Assembly: GCA_002413785.1 (NCBI GenBank)
Contig: DHXR01000044.1
Span: 1 to 64,000, forward strand
Length of the DNA stretch: 64,000 bases
Direction: 5' to 3'
Origin: Mucilaginibacter sp. UBA5151
GTDB taxonomy: Bacteria > Bacteroidota > Bacteroidia > Sphingobacteriales > Sphingobacteriaceae
How positions within the stretch are numbered: position 1 is the first letter of the stretch; each line of letters opens with the position of its first letter. Under the pieces are notes generated by a model that was given only the letters and a program-made list of their open reading frames with translations, made no database searches and was not told the origin of the DNA. Shown piece by piece: positions 62,457-64,000 of the stretch. Both the position numbers and the translations under genes were made by a program.

Positions 62457-64000
62457 ATGGAAGAAAATATACTTAACCAGGAACTGGTTGCCAACAGGAT
62501 GGCTGAAGAAGAAGAAGAAGAAGAAGAGTTTCACCACCTTAATAACCCGGCGGACGGATTAAAACCGATTATTAAAAAATACCTCGGGGTCCCCAATAAT
62601 GCGGTGCAGGAGGGACACAAATTCTACTTTTCTGATGGGGATGCCAAAGTTGAGGTTGTTGTTGTTACAGATGAAATAATCCGCGTCAGGTTAGCGCCCC
62701 ACAGTGTTTTTTTAGATGAATTTTCCTACGCTGTGCCCAAATTGGAGCAAAAAGTTGTGTTTTTTGCTTTAACCGAAGACGAAGACGAATTCCGGGTTTC
62801 AACAGCTGTTGTAAACTGTCATATCCGTAAAAAGGATTTCTTTATATCATTTTCTGATAATCAGGACCATATCACCAGTTCGGATGCGGTACAAATGCAC
62901 TGGGAAGAAAATGTGAAATTTGGCGGCTATTATGTTTTTTGTACAAAGACATGCGCCCCTCACGAAAGCTTTTTCGGTCTTGGGGATAAGCCTACCGATT
63001 TTAACCTGCGTGGCAAACGTTTAAAAAACTGGAATACCGATGCCTACTCATTTTCATGGAACCAGGACCCGCTTTATCGCAGCATCCCTTTTTATATAAG
63101 TTTAAATGAGGGGATAGCGCATGGTATTTTCTTTGATAATACTTTTAAGGCCCACTTTGATTTTGGCGCCGAAGATCCTACCAAAACAAGTTTTTGGGCC
63201 GACGGCGGCGAACTGCAATATTACTATATCCACGGCCCGCACATGATGGATGTGGTAAAAAGCTACCACCTTTTAACCGGCACCCACCCCATGCCGCCGC
63301 TTTGGGCGCTGGGCTATCACCAGTGCCGCTGGAGCTATTACCCCGAGTCAAAAGTAAAAAAGATAACTAACGGCTTTCGTGAAAATAAAATCCCATGCGA
63401 TGGGATTTACCTCGATATTGATTACATGGATGGCTATCGCTGCTTCACCTGGAACCGGAAATATTTCCCTGATCCTAAAAAGATGATAAAAGAGCTGGCT
63501 GACGATGGCTTTAAAACGGTGGTGATCATTGATCCCGGAATAAGGGTGGACGATAACTATTCAGTTTTTAAAGAAGGTAAAAAGAACCGGTATTTCTGCC
63601 GTCGCAGTGACGACTACTTTATGGAGGGCCACGTTTGGCCGGGCCGCTGCCAGTTTCCTGATTTTACCAATCCCGAAGTGCGCGAATGGTGGGCAGGTTT
63701 GTTTGATGAACTGGTACAAATGGGCGTGGCGGGCGTTTGGAACGATATGAATGAACCTGCCGTATTTGGCGCAGGTACTTTCCCTGATGATGTGCGCCAC
63801 CAGTATGACGGGCACCGCGGATCGCACCGTAAGGCACACAACATTTATGGGATGCAAATGGTACGCGCCACCTACGAAGGTTTGCGTAAAACAATGAAAA
63901 ATAAACGCCCTTTTACCATTACAAGGGCGGGCTACTCTGGTGTTCAGCGTTTTTCATCCGTTTGGACGGGGGATAACGTGGCGTCATGGGAGCATCTGAA
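62457..64000 (+). CDS. GH31 alpha-glucosidase, cut by the window end
   Basis: 514 codons are visible, with no stop before the edge. After the N-terminus a run of eight glutamates (GAA repeats, 62505-62528) is followed by the GH31 N-terminal beta domain, FGLGDKPTDFNLRG, and the barrel with PLWALGYHQCRWSYYP. The nucleophile is D430 in VWNDMNEP, followed by the RKAHNIYGMQM segment. There is no signal peptide, so it acts in the cytoplasm, releasing glucose from maltodextrins. It has its own promoter with a palindrome but belongs functionally to the cluster. The 3' part lies outside the window. Confidence 0.92.
   Translation, partial: MEENILNQELVANRMAEEEEEEEEFHHLNNPADGLKPIIKKYLGVPNNAVQEGHKFYFSDGDAKVEVVVVTDEIIRVRLAPHSVFLDEFSYAVPKLEQKVVFFALTEDEDEFRVSTAVVNCHIRKKDFFISFSDNQDHITSSDAVQMHWEENVKFGGYYVFCTKTCAPHESFFGLGDKPTDFNLRGKRLKNWNTDAYSFSWNQDPLYRSIPFYISLNEGIAHGIFFDNTFKAHFDFGAEDPTKTSFWADGGELQYYYIHGPHMMDVVKSYHLLTGTHPMPPLWALGYHQCRWSYYPESKVKKITNGFRENKIPCDGIYLDIDYMDGYRCFTWNRKYFPDPKKMIKELADDGFKTVVIIDPGIRVDDNYSVFKEGKKNRYFCRRSDDYFMEGHVWPGRCQFPDFTNPEVREWWAGLFDELVQMGVAGVWNDMNEPAVFGAGTFPDDVRHQYDGHRGSHRKAHNIYGMQMVRATYEGLRKTMKNKRPFTITRAGYSGVQRFSSVWTGDNVASWEHL

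Overview
The window looks like Bacteroidota chromosome, most likely Sphingobacteriaceae (Mucilaginibacter or Pedobacter type; this is inference). The reasons are SusC/SusD and GH144 glycan genes, Reg_prop sensor proteins, VCBS/ASPIC proteins, a DUF5686 outer-membrane protein, and many exact TAnnTTTG minus-7 promoter elements close to start codons. Most of the window is ordinary chromosome carrying carbohydrate-use clusters, with a type II-C CRISPR-Cas locus at the left edge.

Region 1 (1-7321) is the CRISPR locus. It holds the right end of an array with 47-nt repeats and 30-nt spacers, then cas2 and cas1 (minus), a canonical tracrRNA (minus), a DUF3800 gene (minus), a second anti-repeat RNA candidate (plus), and a 1393-aa cas9 (plus). 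Three points stand out. Each repeat contains a Bacteroidota-type promoter. Two anti-repeats lie on opposite strands on either side of the DUF3800 gene. cas1-cas2 are clearly richer in GC than cas9 and the DUF3800 gene.

Region 2 (7322-11404) has palindromic repeat elements, a small membrane protein, a YdcF/DUF218 protein and a BamA-like barrel. Region 3 (11405-21205) is a plus-strand run of a Reg_prop-VCBS-ASPIC chimera followed by GH43, GH35 and GH36 enzymes, probably for a galactose-containing polysaccharide. Region 4 (21213-25953) holds asd, a threonine dehydrogenase, yebC and small conserved proteins.

Region 5 (26113-38703, minus) is a polysaccharide utilisation locus: SusC, SusD, a LamG lipoprotein and two GH144 endo-beta-1,2-glucanase-like enzymes. 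A YoeB-type toxin pair and a membrane Reg_prop/Y_Y_Y/LuxR regulator lie upstream. The predicted substrate is beta-1,2-glucan.

Region 6 (38830-53711) is mostly housekeeping: trhO, a DUF5686 protein, kbl (partner of the threonine dehydrogenase), a DUF6364/PIN toxin pair coupled to pheS, a Rieske-like lipoprotein without complete metal ligands, a TetR regulator, a SYLF protein, a penicillin-acylase-like enzyme, a U32 peptidase, a ferredoxin and a flavin protein. Two broken genes occur here: a frameshifted DUF1203 gene, and a 22-codon stub of a DUF5615 toxin beside its intact DUF433 antitoxin.

Region 7 (53975-64000) is a plus-strand starch/maltodextrin cluster: a SusA-like GH13, beta-phosphoglucomutase, GH65 phosphorylase, a second GH13, an MFS sugar transporter and a GH31 alpha-glucosidase cut by the window end. 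A perfect 7-bp-arm palindrome lies between the promoter elements in front of the GH31 gene. No tRNA or rRNA gene was recognised.
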